The notes below the pieces were generated by a model that searched no databases, was not told the DNA's origin, and saw nothing but the letters and a program-made list of their open reading frames with translations. Below, piece by piece: positions 34,753 to 44,070 of a stretch of 64,000 nt of DNA. Each line of letters starts with the position of its first letter. Position 1 is the stretch's first letter. Source of the stretch: Labrenzia sp. CE80 (GTDB lineage Bacteria > Pseudomonadota > Alphaproteobacteria > Rhizobiales > Stappiaceae); NCBI RefSeq assembly GCF_009650605.1, contig NZ_WAJT01000004.1, forward strand, positions 372,001-436,000. The letters run 5' to 3'. The translations under genes and the position numbers were made by a program.

Positions 34753-37134
34753 TCAGCTGTTGCCGCTGTCATCGACGAGATTTGCCATGACTGGCGCGGA
34801 TTGCTCCTGATCGCGTATCCAAAGAGGGCGGGTTTCAGATGCCGGTAGTGTCAGCAAGGCCTCTTTGTGGACAGGTTGCTCGGTCCCATTCTGGACCCAA
34901 CTCAGCGACAGTTTGTCGTCTGTCGAATTCAGCGAAAAACGCAGGTGGCTGTAGGGCGCATCGACCGCGACGCCATCGTCTTCATAGAGTTCACCTTTAC
35001 TGCTTCCTGAGCCGGGAACCGGGAAGAGCGCGATTTCCCGGCCGGCCTCGGCCCTTGGGTCTGCTCTGTTTGCACCAATGCCGAGAGGAATGATCGCGCC
35101 GGCCTTCACAAACACCGGGATCGTTCCGATATCGACCGGTGTTTTGATGACTTTGCCGCCAGCATGCCATGTGCCTTTGAATAAGTCCCACCACCCGGGA
35201 GGGTTTTCCGGAAGCCTGACGACGCGGCTTGAGGTTCCTGGCTCCACGACATTCGCGACGAGCAGCTCGCGTCCGAGCATGAAATCGTCAGTGTCCAGCC
35301 AGCAGTTCTCATCTCCTGGAAACTCCAGGAAAGTCGGCCGGATGATTGGCTCATTGAACGCTGAGGAACGCCACAGAAGGGTATAAAGATAAGGGATGAG
35401 CCGATAGCGCAGCTTGATTGCCGCGCGAATGTGGTCGGTCACCTCGGGATACATCCACGGTTCATTGACCGTTTGATCGTCGTTCCAGCTGTGGATCGTG
35501 AAGCGTGGATGGAAGATGCCGTTCTGGACCCAGCGGACAAAGAGCTCAGGGTCGGGCTTGGGACCCGAAAACCCACCGACGTCATGGCCGATGTTAAAAA
35601 AACCCGACAGGGATAGGCCGAGCCCCATCCGAATGTTCCAGCGCAGGGTCTCCCAAGAGGTACGATTGTCGCCTGTCCAGGTTTGTGCATAGCGCTGCAG
35701 ACCTGGCGCGCCCGACCGGCTGATCAGATATGGGCGCTTCTCGGGCGCATGGCGTTTTTGTGCTTCTTCTGATGCGCGTGTCATTAGGATTGGCTGAACC
35801 GGCCGGATCAGATTGACTGGAATTTGGGAACCAAATCCATGGCAGCGCGCACCGTCATCCCAGATTTCATACTCGTTGTTGTCGTTCCAGGTTGAGCCGA
35901 TGCCCTTGTCAAGCAGTTCACGTGTGACGTTGTCCCGCCACCATTGAACTGTCTGTTTCTTGGTAAAATCGAGGTGCGATCCCACGTCATCCCAAAACAA
36001 AGAGCGTTCCGGTTGATCGGCCTCGCTGTCAGAGACGAACAGGCCAGCCTGTGCGACTTCTTCGTAACGCGGGTGGCCCTGGAGAAGGCATGGCTTGATG
36101 TTGGCAATCAGATGAACGCCCGCGTCATGGAACTTTTCGGTCATGGCGTGGACGTCTGGAACCTTTTCCGTATTCCAGTTGAACACGTAGCGCTTGTCGC
36201 CAATCGAGGTGTAGCCTGAGGAAAGCTGGAAGCTATCGCAGGGGATGTCATGCTCAGCGAGGTGGTCCAGGAAGCCCTCGAGCTGTGCCTGCGCATCAGG
36301 CGCGTCCGTATAGGACATCGTTGAGCCCGAATATCCAAGCGTCCAGCGCGGCGGGAATGCGGTGCCGCCCGTCAGCTTTGCCTGTTCTGTCGCAAGTTCG
36401 CCCAGCTCAGGCGCCCAACGCATGTAGTAGTCGAGATCGCCGTCTTCAGCGCGATAGCTGCGGTAAGGCTTGTGATAGTTGTCCAGCTCATTGCCGAGAT
36501 CGAACCATGTGCCGGCCAGGTTGTCGTAAAAGATTGACCAACATCCAGCGGCTTCGGTGCACGTCAGCGTGAAGGGGATATGCTTGTAGAGCGGATCGGT
36601 CGTCTCCGCATCATAGCCCATTGCGTCGAGATTGCGCATTTCATAGCGACGACCTGACCGTTCCAGCAGGCCAGTCTTTTCGCCAAGCCCGAATATCTTC
36701 TCTTCGGGAGAACGGGCAAGGAAATGGGCGTGTCTGTGATCGCGGACACCTGCCATGATCCCACCGGTCGTGCGATCTTGAGCGAACTTCCGCCATTCGC
36801 CGCCGATCCGGCATTCCCAACGAAAATGCAATGGCTGCGAAATAGTCAGCCGGATCGAGTCCGTTTGGAGGCGAAGTTGTTCTCCACCCTCAATTTCGCA
36901 GCTTGGGCGGGAGAACCCGGCAAGGCTGTCGCGATGTCGGCCCTCCTGGGGAGCCTCTCCGCCCGGCGCGACTGTCCAGCTGCGGTCCAGCCGCCATTCC
37001 TTGTTCTTCAACAGGGAGACGCGGAACAATGAGCTTTCGAGGACGGAGATGCGCAGAAGATGTTTGCCTTCTACCTCCAATTCTACGCCGGTCTGGGTTG
37101 TGCTTAGAAGTGTCCAATTCGAAAGGGTTTTCAT
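34753..37134 (-). CDS. Glycoside hydrolase family 31 alpha-glycosidase
   Basis: Retaining alpha-glycosidase (alpha-glucosidase/alpha-xylosidase type), 793 residues from the ATG at 37134. The catalytic nucleophile region is GIGSTWNDNNEYEIWDDG (Asp 418) and the acid/base region is RYAQTWTGDNRTSWETLRWN (Asp 489). The N-terminal mutarotase-like domain contains IFGLGEKTG. No signal peptide, so it acts on imported substrate. The start shares one base with the dctM stop (TGATG), so it is the third gene of a TRAP operon; a longer frame to 37323 overlaps dctM. Pairing with a TRAP importer and a glucuronidase suggests an acidic oligosaccharide or glycoside. Specificity within GH31 is not decidable here. 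Confidence 0.87.
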   Translation of the reverse strand: MKTLSNWTLLSTTQTGVELEVEGKHLLRISVLESSLFRVSLLKNKEWRLDRSWTVAPGGEAPQEGRHRDSLAGFSRPSCEIEGGEQLRLQTDSIRLTISQPLHFRWECRIGGEWRKFAQDRTTGGIMAGVRDHRHAHFLARSPEEKIFGLGEKTGLLERSGRRYEMRNLDAMGYDAETTDPLYKHIPFTLTCTEAAGCWSIFYDNLAGTWFDLGNELDNYHKPYRSYRAEDGDLDYYMRWAPELGELATEQAKLTGGTAFPPRWTLGYSGSTMSYTDAPDAQAQLEGFLDHLAEHDIPCDSFQLSSGYTSIGDKRYVFNWNTEKVPDVHAMTEKFHDAGVHLIANIKPCLLQGHPRYEEVAQAGLFVSDSEADQPERSLFWDDVGSHLDFTKKQTVQWWRDNVTRELLDKGIGSTWNDNNEYEIWDDGARCHGFGSQIPVNLIRPVQPILMTRASEEAQKRHAPEKRPYLISRSGAPGLQRYAQTWTGDNRTSWETLRWNIRMGLGLSLSGFFNIGHDVGGFSGPKPDPELFVRWVQNGIFHPRFTIHSWNDDQTVNEPWMYPEVTDHIRAAIKLRYRLIPYLYTLLWRSSAFNEPIIRPTFLEFPGDENCWLDTDDFMLGRELLVANVVEPGTSSRVVRLPENPPGWWDLFKGTWHAGGKVIKTPVDIGTIPVFVKAGAIIPLGIGANRADPRAEAGREIALFPVPGSGSSKGELYEDDGVAVDAPYSHLRFSLNSTDDKLSLSWVQNGTEQPVHKEALLTLPASETRPLWIRDQEQSAPVMANLVDDSGNS

Positions 37135-38432
37135 CAGTATCCAAGAAGCAGGCGTGGCAGGGTGAGGCTGATCGCTGGCACATAAGTGACCAAAAGCAGC
37201 AGGGCGAAAAGCACTGCGTAGAAAGGAAGCAGTGGCCGAATAACCGCGCTGATGCTGGTTCCCCCGACCGAACAGCCGACAAAGAGCGCGGAGCCCACCG
37301 GCGGCGTGCAAATGCCAATACACAGGTTGAAGGTCATCACGATGCCGAAGTGAACCGGGTCCATGCCAAGGTCGCGAACCACCGGCATGAAGATCGGAGT
37401 GAAGATCAGGAGGGCTGGCGTCATGTCCATGAACGTGCCGACGATCAACAGTGCGATGTTGATTGCGAGCAGGATCACGATCGGATTTTCGGAAATGCTG
37501 AGCAATGCATCTGAAAGCGCAAACGGAATGTCACCAAAGGCCATGGCTCGGCTCATGGCGATGCTGGCACCGATCATCAGAAGAACGATCGAAGTCGTCA
37601 CGGCTGACTCCGTGATGATCGAGGGAAGATCCTTCACTCCGATCTCACGATACCAAACAAGAGCAAGAAGCAGGGTGTATACCACAGCAATGGCAGATGC
37701 TTCGGTCGCCGTGAAAGCGCCGCTGATGATCCCGCCCATGACGATGACGATCAGACCAAGCGGCAGAATCGCATCAGCTGTCGCACGGAAGACCTCTTGC
37801 CATGTCGAGCGCGGTGCAAGTGGATAGCCACGCTTCTTGGCGATGATCCCGGCAACGATCATAAGGCTGAGGCCCATGAGAAGACCCGGCAAATAGCCCG
37901 CTACGAAAAGGGCCGCGATTGAGGTGCCGCCGGTGATGAGCGAGTACACAATCAACGTAGCTGAAGGGGGGATCAAAAGCCCGGTCGGGCAAGAGGCAAT
38001 GTTGACGGCGGCCGAATAAGCCGGGTCATAGCCTTCTTTTTTCTGCAATGGTGACATCACGCCGCCAACGGCAGCAGCTGCAGCGACAGCGGAGCCGGAG
38101 ATCGAACCGAACATCATATTGGCCAGCACGTTGCAATGCGCGAGCGCTCCTGGAAGCCGGCCTCCCAGAACCTTCGCAAAGGCAATCAGGCGCATCGCGA
38201 TTCCGCCGCGGTTCATGATGTTTCCGGCGAGGATGAAGAACGGGATGGCAAGAAGTGTGAAACTGTCCAGACCGGATGCCATCTGCTGTGCAACGATGAA
38301 GACCGACTGGTTGAAATCCATGAACAGCAAGAAAGTGATTGCTGCCGCCGCGCCGATTGCGAATGCAATCGGAACACCGATTGCTGTTAGCAAGCCGAAT
38401 GCTCCGAAGAGCAGAAGAGCCGCACTGGCCAT
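37134..38432 (-). CDS. dctM: TRAP transporter large permease DctM (cluster 1)
   Basis: Large membrane subunit (432 residues, about 12 helices) of a tripartite ATP-independent importer. Landmarks are LLAIPFFILAGNIMNRGGIA, MFGSISGSAVAAAAAVGGVM and the C-terminal GICTPPVGSALFVGCSVGG. It lies 25 bases after dctQ and one base overlaps GH31. The partner binding protein is divergent at 39230. The likely substrate is a glucuronide or related sugar acid, inferred from the neighbouring glycosidases and uxuA. Confidence 0.92.
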   Translation of the reverse strand: MASAALLLFGAFGLLTAIGVPIAFAIGAAAAITFLLFMDFNQSVFIVAQQMASGLDSFTLLAIPFFILAGNIMNRGGIAMRLIAFAKVLGGRLPGALAHCNVLANMMFGSISGSAVAAAAAVGGVMSPLQKKEGYDPAYSAAVNIASCPTGLLIPPSATLIVYSLITGGTSIAALFVAGYLPGLLMGLSLMIVAGIIAKKRGYPLAPRSTWQEVFRATADAILPLGLIVIVMGGIISGAFTATEASAIAVVYTLLLALVWYREIGVKDLPSIITESAVTTSIVLLMIGASIAMSRAMAFGDIPFALSDALLSISENPIVILLAINIALLIVGTFMDMTPALLIFTPIFMPVVRDLGMDPVHFGIVMTFNLCIGICTPPVGSALFVGCSVGGTSISAVIRPLLPFYAVLFALLLLVTYVPAISLTLPRLLLGY

Positions 38433-38457
38433 GTTAAACTCCTAGAATAAAGTGCCC

Positions 38458-38967
38458 TTAGTCGAGCGGGCCAAGTGCGAGTTCGTCGTCTTGTCTGGAC
38501 TTGCTCGATCCGAGATCCAAAGCGAAGGACAGGCAGTAGTAGATCATCACCAGACCGGCGAAGGGGATCGCGCCATAGACATATCCCATCGGGATTTGCA
38601 GGCTTGGGGTCACCTGACCAGATGCCAGAGTTTTTGCCACAAGCTGTCCGCCGCCATAGACCATGACGATCGCGCAAAATAGAGCGACAACGCCCAAGAT
38701 CACGAGCTCGGACAAAAGCTTGCGCTTGCCGCTTAGCTGCAGCGTTAGAAGGTCGATGGCGAGATGGCGCCCCTGGCCAAGCGTGTAGGCGCCGCCGATC
38801 AAGGCGAGCCACATAAAGAGAAAACGAGCGAGTTCATCTGTGGTGGTGCTCGGCGTGCCGAGAATGAAGCGGCTGACCACCTGCCAGACAACACATACGA
38901 CCAGGATGCTGAAAATCAGAACCAGCGCGTACCTCAGGGTCGAGTCGACGGTGCTACGCATTGGCAT
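38458..38967 (-). CDS. dctQ: TRAP transporter small permease DctQ (cluster 1)
   Basis: Small membrane subunit of the same importer: 169 residues with four hydrophobic helices. The family pattern is VSRFILGTPSTTTDELARFLFMW then GGAYTLGQGRHLAIDLL. First gene of the minus-strand operon, transcribed away from the dctP gene from a shared 262-base control region. Confidence 0.9.
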   Translation of the reverse strand: MPMRSTVDSTLRYALVLIFSILVVCVVWQVVSRFILGTPSTTTDELARFLFMWLALIGGAYTLGQGRHLAIDLLTLQLSGKRKLLSELVILGVVALFCAIVMVYGGGQLVAKTLASGQVTPSLQIPMGYVYGAIPFAGLVMIYYCLSFALDLGSSKSRQDDELALGPLD

Positions 38968-39067
38968 GTCTCCAAAGATCTATGGAAGCTGGATGACACA
39001 TGGCGCACTCCTCCCGTCGCTGGTCTTGCGTTCCTGTAATGTTAGGCCAAAAACCACGAGAAAGACA

Positions 39068-39083
39068 AACTGGTCAACCAGTT
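39068..39083. promoter_or_regulatory. GntR/FadR-type operator 1 in the divergent dctQ/dctP promoter
   Basis: AACTGGTCAACCAGTT has perfect 7-bp arms (AACTGGT / ACCAGTT) around a two-base centre. This is the FadR-subfamily layout TGGTnnACCA. It lies 100 bases upstream of dctQ. The GntR gene at 42023 in the same locus is the obvious candidate. Confidence 0.7.
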
Positions 39084-39090
39084 TTATCTC

Positions 39091-39104
39091 ACTGGTTGAC
39101 TAAT
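39091..39104. promoter_or_regulatory. GntR/FadR-type operator 2 (imperfect)
   Basis: ACTGGTTGACTAAT matches the pattern ACTGGTTGACCAGT of its neighbours except at two positions in the right arm. It is one of three copies in an 80-base stretch. Confidence 0.55.
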
Positions 39105-39133
39105 TTCAGAAATTGACAAATGTTCTAGCTTGG

Positions 39134-39147
39134 ACTGGTTGACCAGA
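39134..39147. promoter_or_regulatory. GntR/FadR-type operator 3
   Basis: ACTGGTTGACCAGA has the intact core CTGGT-TG-ACCAG, 83 bases upstream of dctP. It overlaps the region just after a perfect TTGACA hexamer at 39113-39118, consistent with repression of the plus-strand promoter. Confidence 0.65.
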
Positions 39148-39229
39148 TGGAGCGTTTTGGTCGAACCGGCCAATGTAGATTGAACCGCATCTCACATGAG
39201 AATGCGAGTAAACCCTGGGAGGGATTTCA

Positions 39230-40210
39230 ATGGTGAATTTCACACGCGTTACTGCTCTTGCTGCGACCACAATCTTGGGCGCAACCCTGACCGCAGAGGC
39301 TGTAACTCTGCGCTTGAACCACAACAACCCGCCGGAACATCCGGTGCATATCTCCATGCAAATCATGGCTGATCGCGTTTCCGAACTGACCGACGGTGAC
39401 GTCAAGATCCGGATCTATCCGAATGGTCAGCTTGGTACGCAGCGCGAGTCCATGGAGCTGGTGCAAAACTGTTCGCTCGAAATGGCGCGTTCCAATGCTT
39501 CTGAACTCGAAGCATTCGAGGAAAGCTACTCTGCACTCAACCTGCCTTACATTTTCCAATCTGAAGCGCACTTCAATGATGTAATCACCGGTGAAATCGG
39601 CGCTGACATTCTGAATGCTTCATCCGAGCAGGGCTTTCGCGGCGTTGCCTTCTATACCGAGGGCGCGCGCTCCTTCTACGGTGATCGTGCGATCAACAGC
39701 CCAGCTGATCTGAAAGGCATGAAGATACGCGTGCAGCCGAGTCCATCTGCAATTCGCATGGTTGAACTGCTCGGCGGCAACCCGACGCCAATTTCCTGGG
39801 GCGAGCTTTACAGCGCTTTGCAGCAGGGTGTCGTTGATGGTGCGGAAAACAACCCGACTGCTCTGACTACGGCTCGTCACGGCGAAGTTGCGAAGCACTT
39901 CTCGCTTGATGAGCACACCATGATCCCGTCGGTCGTTGTCATTTCCTCGTGTGCTTATGATGCATTGACTGAGGACCAGCGTTCCGCGCTGCGTCAGTCA
40001 GCACTGGAATCAATGGAAGCGCATCGCAAGTCCTGGAACGCCGCTTCGGACGCCGCAATCGAAGAAGCGCAGAAAGAGTTGGGCGTGACCGTTCATACCG
40101 TTGAGAAAGCGCCTTTCGTGGAAGCGGTTCTACCGATGCACGAAGAAGTCGCCGCGAAGTCGGAAAAGCTCGCTGATCTGATTGCCCGCATCAAGGCGGC
40201 AGTGAACTGA
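39230..40210 (+). CDS. dctP: TRAP transporter solute-binding protein DctP (cluster 1)
   Basis: Periplasmic ligand-binding subunit, 326 residues. The signal peptide is cleaved after TAEA (before VTLRLNHNN). Family landmarks are GARSFYGDRAINSPADLKG, the carboxylate-binding Arg in MKIRVQPS, and QQGVVDGAENNPTAL. GGGAGG lies upstream of the ATG. It heads a plus-strand operon with a GH2 glucuronidase, GntR and mannonate dehydratase and diverges from dctQM. A uronic acid or glucuronide ligand is likely. Confidence 0.92.
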   Translation: MVNFTRVTALAATTILGATLTAEAVTLRLNHNNPPEHPVHISMQIMADRVSELTDGDVKIRIYPNGQLGTQRESMELVQNCSLEMARSNASELEAFEESYSALNLPYIFQSEAHFNDVITGEIGADILNASSEQGFRGVAFYTEGARSFYGDRAINSPADLKGMKIRVQPSPSAIRMVELLGGNPTPISWGELYSALQQGVVDGAENNPTALTTARHGEVAKHFSLDEHTMIPSVVVISSCAYDALTEDQRSALRQSALESMEAHRKSWNAASDAAIEEAQKELGVTVHTVEKAPFVEAVLPMHEEVAAKSEKLADLIARIKAAVN

Positions 40211-40235
40211 CGACGACGGACCAAGGAACAGGCCC

Positions 40236-42026
40236 ATGCTCGAGCGCTCCGATCTGGCAGATAATGCCCTTCAGTGTCTGCATGATGAGGACTATGACCG
40301 TCCTTACAACTTGCAGAACCTGAATGCGGAAACGCTGATCTTCACCAGGGGGCGGGAAGGCTGCTCCCTGGATGGAGAGTGGAACTTTTGTGTCGATCTG
40401 CTCGACACCGGGCTTAGGCAGAAATGGTTCTCCATGCTGCCTGAAGCTCCGGAAGAGCGGGTTGAGCCCTGGGACTACGATCCCTATGAGGGCGAGACTG
40501 TGCCGGTTCCTTCCTGCTGGCAGATGCTGAAGGAGAAATGGTATTTCTTCGAAGGGTCTGCCTGGTACACGAAGTCTGTTTCTGTCGATGAGCTGTCGCC
40601 GGGGAGACGACGTTTTTTGCGAATCGGCGCGGCTCAATATGACTGCAAGATCTTCATCAACGGCACGTTCATAGGCAATCATTACGGCGGCTCAACACCG
40701 TTTTGCGTCGAAGTGAGTGATGCGCTGGTGCCGGGGCGGAATTGGGTCATGCTGTGTGTGAACAACACACGGACTTTGGACCGCGTACCTATGCGAAACA
40801 CCGACTGGTTCAATTACGGTGGTGTTTACCGCGAGGTCGCTCTCTATGAGACAGCCTCAACGGTTATCCGCGATGTCTTCGCCCGACTGGATGATGACAG
40901 CATTTGCGTTTCCGTTGTCGCGGATGGGCCTGCTGAAGAAGCGCGGGTTCGCATCCCGGAGCTGAACATCGATGCGGAGGTTGCGCTTGACCACGGCCGT
41001 GGACATATCGCTTTCAAGGTCTCGCCAGAACTTTGGTCACCTGATACGCCCAAGCTTTACGACATTGATGTCGAAGCTGGCGGAGACCGTGTGCAAGACA
41101 AGGTGGGTTTTCGAACCATCGAGCGCTGTGGCACGGAACTTTACCTCAATGGAAAGCCTCTTTTTCTATGTGGAATCTCAGTGCACGAGGACGATGAGGC
41201 AATCGGCAAATGTGCAAGTGAAGATGACCTTCGGCGGCGATTTGCCGATGCGCGCGAGCTGGGCTGTAATTTTCTGAGGCTCGCTCACTACCCTCATCAC
41301 GAACGCGTTGCGGAAATTGCAGATGAACTTGGCTTTCTCCTTTGGGAGGAGGTTCCGGTCTATTGGGCTATCGACTTTGCCAATCCAGACACACGGCGTG
41401 ATGCGGAAAACCAGTTGCGCGAGTTGATCCGGCGGGATCGTAATCGGGCAAGTGTCATCATCTGGTCGGTGGGGAACGAAAACCCAGACACGGACGCAAG
41501 GCTTGAATTCATGCGCGGTCTGGTGGAGCTGGCGCGGGAAGAGGATCCGACGCGCCTTCTTTCAGCGGCGTGTCTGGTAAACCATGCCAAGCTCAAGGTC
41601 GAAGACCGGTTGGCAAGTCACATCGATGTGATTGGCTTAAATGAATACTATGGCTGGTATGAAGAAAATTTCGACGAACTGATCTCTATTGGCCAGAACT
41701 CGAATCCTGATCGCCCGGTCGTGATTTCGGAGACCGGTGCGGATGGTGATCACACAGACTTAGGCCCTAAATCCGGCCTTTTCAGCATCGATTACCAGCG
41801 TGAGGTCTACGAAAGACAAATCGAAACGTTGAGAGAACTTTCGTATATTAAGGGAATTTCGCCGTGGATTCTTTATGATTTCCGTGTTGAGCGGCGTCAG
41901 AACGTTTTTCAACGCGGCTTCAATCGTAAGGGCTTGATTGCAGCGGACAAGAAGACAAGAAAGCCTGCTTTCGATGTGCTTCGGGCATTTTATGCCGAAA
42001 TGAGGGAAAAGGACGCCGCTGAATGA
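40236..42026 (+). CDS. Glycoside hydrolase family 2, probable beta-glucuronidase
   Basis: Cytoplasmic retaining beta-glycosidase, 596 residues. Domain order is jelly-roll (about 40-200), immunoglobulin-like (about 205-295) and TIM barrel. The acid/base is E415 in IIWSVGNENPD and the nucleophile is E499 in VVISETGADGD. Near the C terminus FNRKGLIAADKK contains the N-x-K-G motif (563-566) that recognises the uronic carboxylate in known beta-glucuronidases. It follows dctP by 25 bases and overlaps the GntR gene by four. The product glucuronate feeds the uxuA pathway. Beta-galacturonidase activity is an alternative. Confidence 0.83.
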   Translation: MLERSDLADNALQCLHDEDYDRPYNLQNLNAETLIFTRGREGCSLDGEWNFCVDLLDTGLRQKWFSMLPEAPEERVEPWDYDPYEGETVPVPSCWQMLKEKWYFFEGSAWYTKSVSVDELSPGRRRFLRIGAAQYDCKIFINGTFIGNHYGGSTPFCVEVSDALVPGRNWVMLCVNNTRTLDRVPMRNTDWFNYGGVYREVALYETASTVIRDVFARLDDDSICVSVVADGPAEEARVRIPELNIDAEVALDHGRGHIAFKVSPELWSPDTPKLYDIDVEAGGDRVQDKVGFRTIERCGTELYLNGKPLFLCGISVHEDDEAIGKCASEDDLRRRFADARELGCNFLRLAHYPHHERVAEIADELGFLLWEEVPVYWAIDFANPDTRRDAENQLRELIRRDRNRASVIIWSVGNENPDTDARLEFMRGLVELAREEDPTRLLSAACLVNHAKLKVEDRLASHIDVIGLNEYYGWYEENFDELISIGQNSNPDRPVVISETGADGDHTDLGPKSGLFSIDYQREVYERQIETLRELSYIKGISPWILYDFRVERRQNVFQRGFNRKGLIAADKKTRKPAFDVLRAFYAEMREKDAAE

Positions 42027-42754
42027 GCGCCACGCGCCGATATCAGGATGTTGCTTGTGAGCTGCGCCAGCTAATCTGCAAGCGCGGCATGAAGACGGGC
42101 GAACGGCTCATGTCCGAACGCCAGATCTCTGATGAGTTTGGCGTGTCTCGATCGTTGGTGCGTGAAGCGCTCATAATGCTGGAGATCGAGGGTCTTGTAG
42201 AAGTTCGCAAGGGTTCTGGGATCTATCTGAGCACAAGTCCGGACCAGGCGGCTCCACCGCTGCGAGACGATATTGGGCCGTTTGAACTTCTTCAGGCACG
42301 GCAGTTGTTGGAGAGCAACATTGCGGCATTTGCGGCAGAAATGGTGACCAAGAGCGATATCATTCGCATGCGCGAAGCTCTTGAAGTCGAGCGGCACGGC
42401 ATCGAAATCGGCGACCCGGACTACAGCGGCGACGAGATGTTTCACCGGCTAATTGCAGAGGCGACCCAGAACTCCGTTCTTGTCGACATGGTTCAGGAAC
42501 TGTGGCGCAAGCGCGAGCAGAGTCCGATGTGGGCACGACTGCATGACCGCATCTTTAACGCGGATTATCGTGGCTCCTGGCTAGATGACCATCGGGTCAT
42601 CCTATCTGCTCTGCAATGCAAGGACCCTCAGGCGGCCCGCCAGGCAATGTGGCAACATCTCGAGAATGTGCGCGAAACCTTGATGGAGTTGTCCGATGTC
42701 GAAGATCCATCTTTCGACGGCTACCTTTTCCAACCCATTGTTCAGGTTAGATAA
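42023..42754 (+). CDS. GntR-family regulator with FCD domain, likely uronate-responsive
   Basis: Winged-helix regulator of 243 residues. The N-terminal GntR helix-turn-helix is LMSERQISDEFGVSRSLVRE (about 29-48), followed by VRKGSGIYLS. The C-terminal all-helical FCD ligand domain carries the conserved acid and His pattern (DEMFHRLIAEAT, WLDDHRVIL, WQHLENV). ATG overlaps the GH2 stop as ATGA. ExuR/UxuR of enterobacteria belong to the same subfamily. It probably binds the three sites between dctQ and dctP. Confidence 0.87.
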   Translation: MSATRRYQDVACELRQLICKRGMKTGERLMSERQISDEFGVSRSLVREALIMLEIEGLVEVRKGSGIYLSTSPDQAAPPLRDDIGPFELLQARQLLESNIAAFAAEMVTKSDIIRMREALEVERHGIEIGDPDYSGDEMFHRLIAEATQNSVLVDMVQELWRKREQSPMWARLHDRIFNADYRGSWLDDHRVILSALQCKDPQAARQAMWQHLENVRETLMELSDVEDPSFDGYLFQPIVQVR

Positions 42755-42808
42755 ACAGGCTGGGAAACAGTTGAAAGCTGACCAGCCTAATTTCCCGGGG
42801 AAATTTTT

Positions 42809-43963
42809 ATGATTGAGACTTGGCGCTGGTTTGGGCCAGAAGATGCCGTGACCCTGTCCGACATTCGTCAGGCTGGAGCTGTCGGCGTGGTGACTGCCTT
42901 GCATGACTTGCCAAATGGGGTCGTTTGGCCTCGCGAGCAAATTGAAGAACGCCAGGCCACTGTGCGCGAAGCCGGTCTCGAGTGGTTGGTGGTGGAAAGC
43001 ATACCCGTCCACGAAGACATCAAAACGGGCGCAGCGAATTGGCGGGGTCTTGCTGACAATTGGGCTGAAAGCTTTGAAAACCTGGCGGCCTGCGGCATCC
43101 GGACCATTTGCTATAACTTCATGCCTGTCCTCGATTGGACCCGCACCGATCTCGTGTACGAGCTCGAAACCGGCGCCAAATGCCTGCGGTTTGATGCTGT
43201 TGATTTTGCGATGTTCGACCTTTTCATCCTGCAGCGGGACGGGGCCGAAAAAGATCATTCAGCGGAACTTCAAAGTGCTGCAAAGGTAAGGTTTTCCGAA
43301 ACTGATGCCGCTGAGCGTGACAGGCTGATCGATACAATCATTGCTGGCCTGCCTGGATCGGAGGAAAGTTACTCGCTAGAGAGTTTTCGAAAGAGACTTG
43401 CGGCGTATGACGGTATCGGCTCTGCTGAGCTCAGAGCCAATCTTCGTGCCTTTCTTGAGCATGTTCTCCCTCGTGCCGAAAAGGCAGGTGTAAAGCTTGC
43501 AATCCATCCAGATGATCCGCCTCGTCCGCTTTTCGGGCTTCCGCGCGTGGTTTCGACGGCGGAAGATATGGCTGCAATCGCGCAGATGAGTGAAAGCCCG
43601 TCGAACGGGTTTACGTTCTGCACGGGGTCCTATGGAGTTCGGGCTGAGAATGACCTGCCAGCGATGCTTCGGGAGCACCGTGAGAGGGTTCACTTCCTAC
43701 ACCTGCGCGCGACAAAACGTGAGGCGGATGGCGTGAGCTTTCATGAGGCCAACCACCTCGATGGCGATGTCGACATGGTTGAGGTCGTGCGTGCGGTTCT
43801 TGAGATCGAAAAAGCTTCCGGCCGTGTCCTGCCGATGCGACCTGACCATGGCCACGCCATGCGAGATGACCTAGCCCGGCAGACTGCGCCCGGCTATCCC
43901 CTTATTGGTCGGCTTAGAGGCCTCGCTGAAATTCGAGGTGTCGCAAGAGCGCTTGCGCGCTAG
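42809..43963 (+). CDS. uxuA: Mannonate dehydratase UxuA
   Basis: Converts D-mannonate to 2-keto-3-deoxygluconate in glucuronate breakdown. The 384-residue length is typical. Recognisable parts are the N-terminal METWRWFG-type start (IETWRWFGPEDAVTL), YNFMPVLDWTRTDL (about 110), the metal-site region LAIHPDDPPRPLFGLPRVV, and VLPMRPDHGHAMRDD near the C terminus. GGGGAAA precedes the ATG. It completes a glucuronide route with the GH2 enzyme; uronate isomerase (UxaC) and mannonate oxidoreductase (UxuB) are not in this window. Confidence 0.93.
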   Translation: MIETWRWFGPEDAVTLSDIRQAGAVGVVTALHDLPNGVVWPREQIEERQATVREAGLEWLVVESIPVHEDIKTGAANWRGLADNWAESFENLAACGIRTICYNFMPVLDWTRTDLVYELETGAKCLRFDAVDFAMFDLFILQRDGAEKDHSAELQSAAKVRFSETDAAERDRLIDTIIAGLPGSEESYSLESFRKRLAAYDGIGSAELRANLRAFLEHVLPRAEKAGVKLAIHPDDPPRPLFGLPRVVSTAEDMAAIAQMSESPSNGFTFCTGSYGVRAENDLPAMLREHRERVHFLHLRATKREADGVSFHEANHLDGDVDMVEVVRAVLEIEKASGRVLPMRPDHGHAMRDDLARQTAPGYPLIGRLRGLAEIRGVARALAR

Positions 43964-44070
43964 TGTAAAAAGCGCGTCTAAGAGCTTGATTGTCTGGTTT
44001 AGAGAACGGTTGCAGTTCGCCACGGGACGAATACTGCTTCGCCAAAGCTGAGTGCTTCACTCTCGGTCGC

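Noticed and set aside
43956..43976. Stem CGCGCT/AGCGCG after uxuA as a terminator
   Set aside because: Only 6 bp, no U-run, and half of it lies inside the uxuA coding end.
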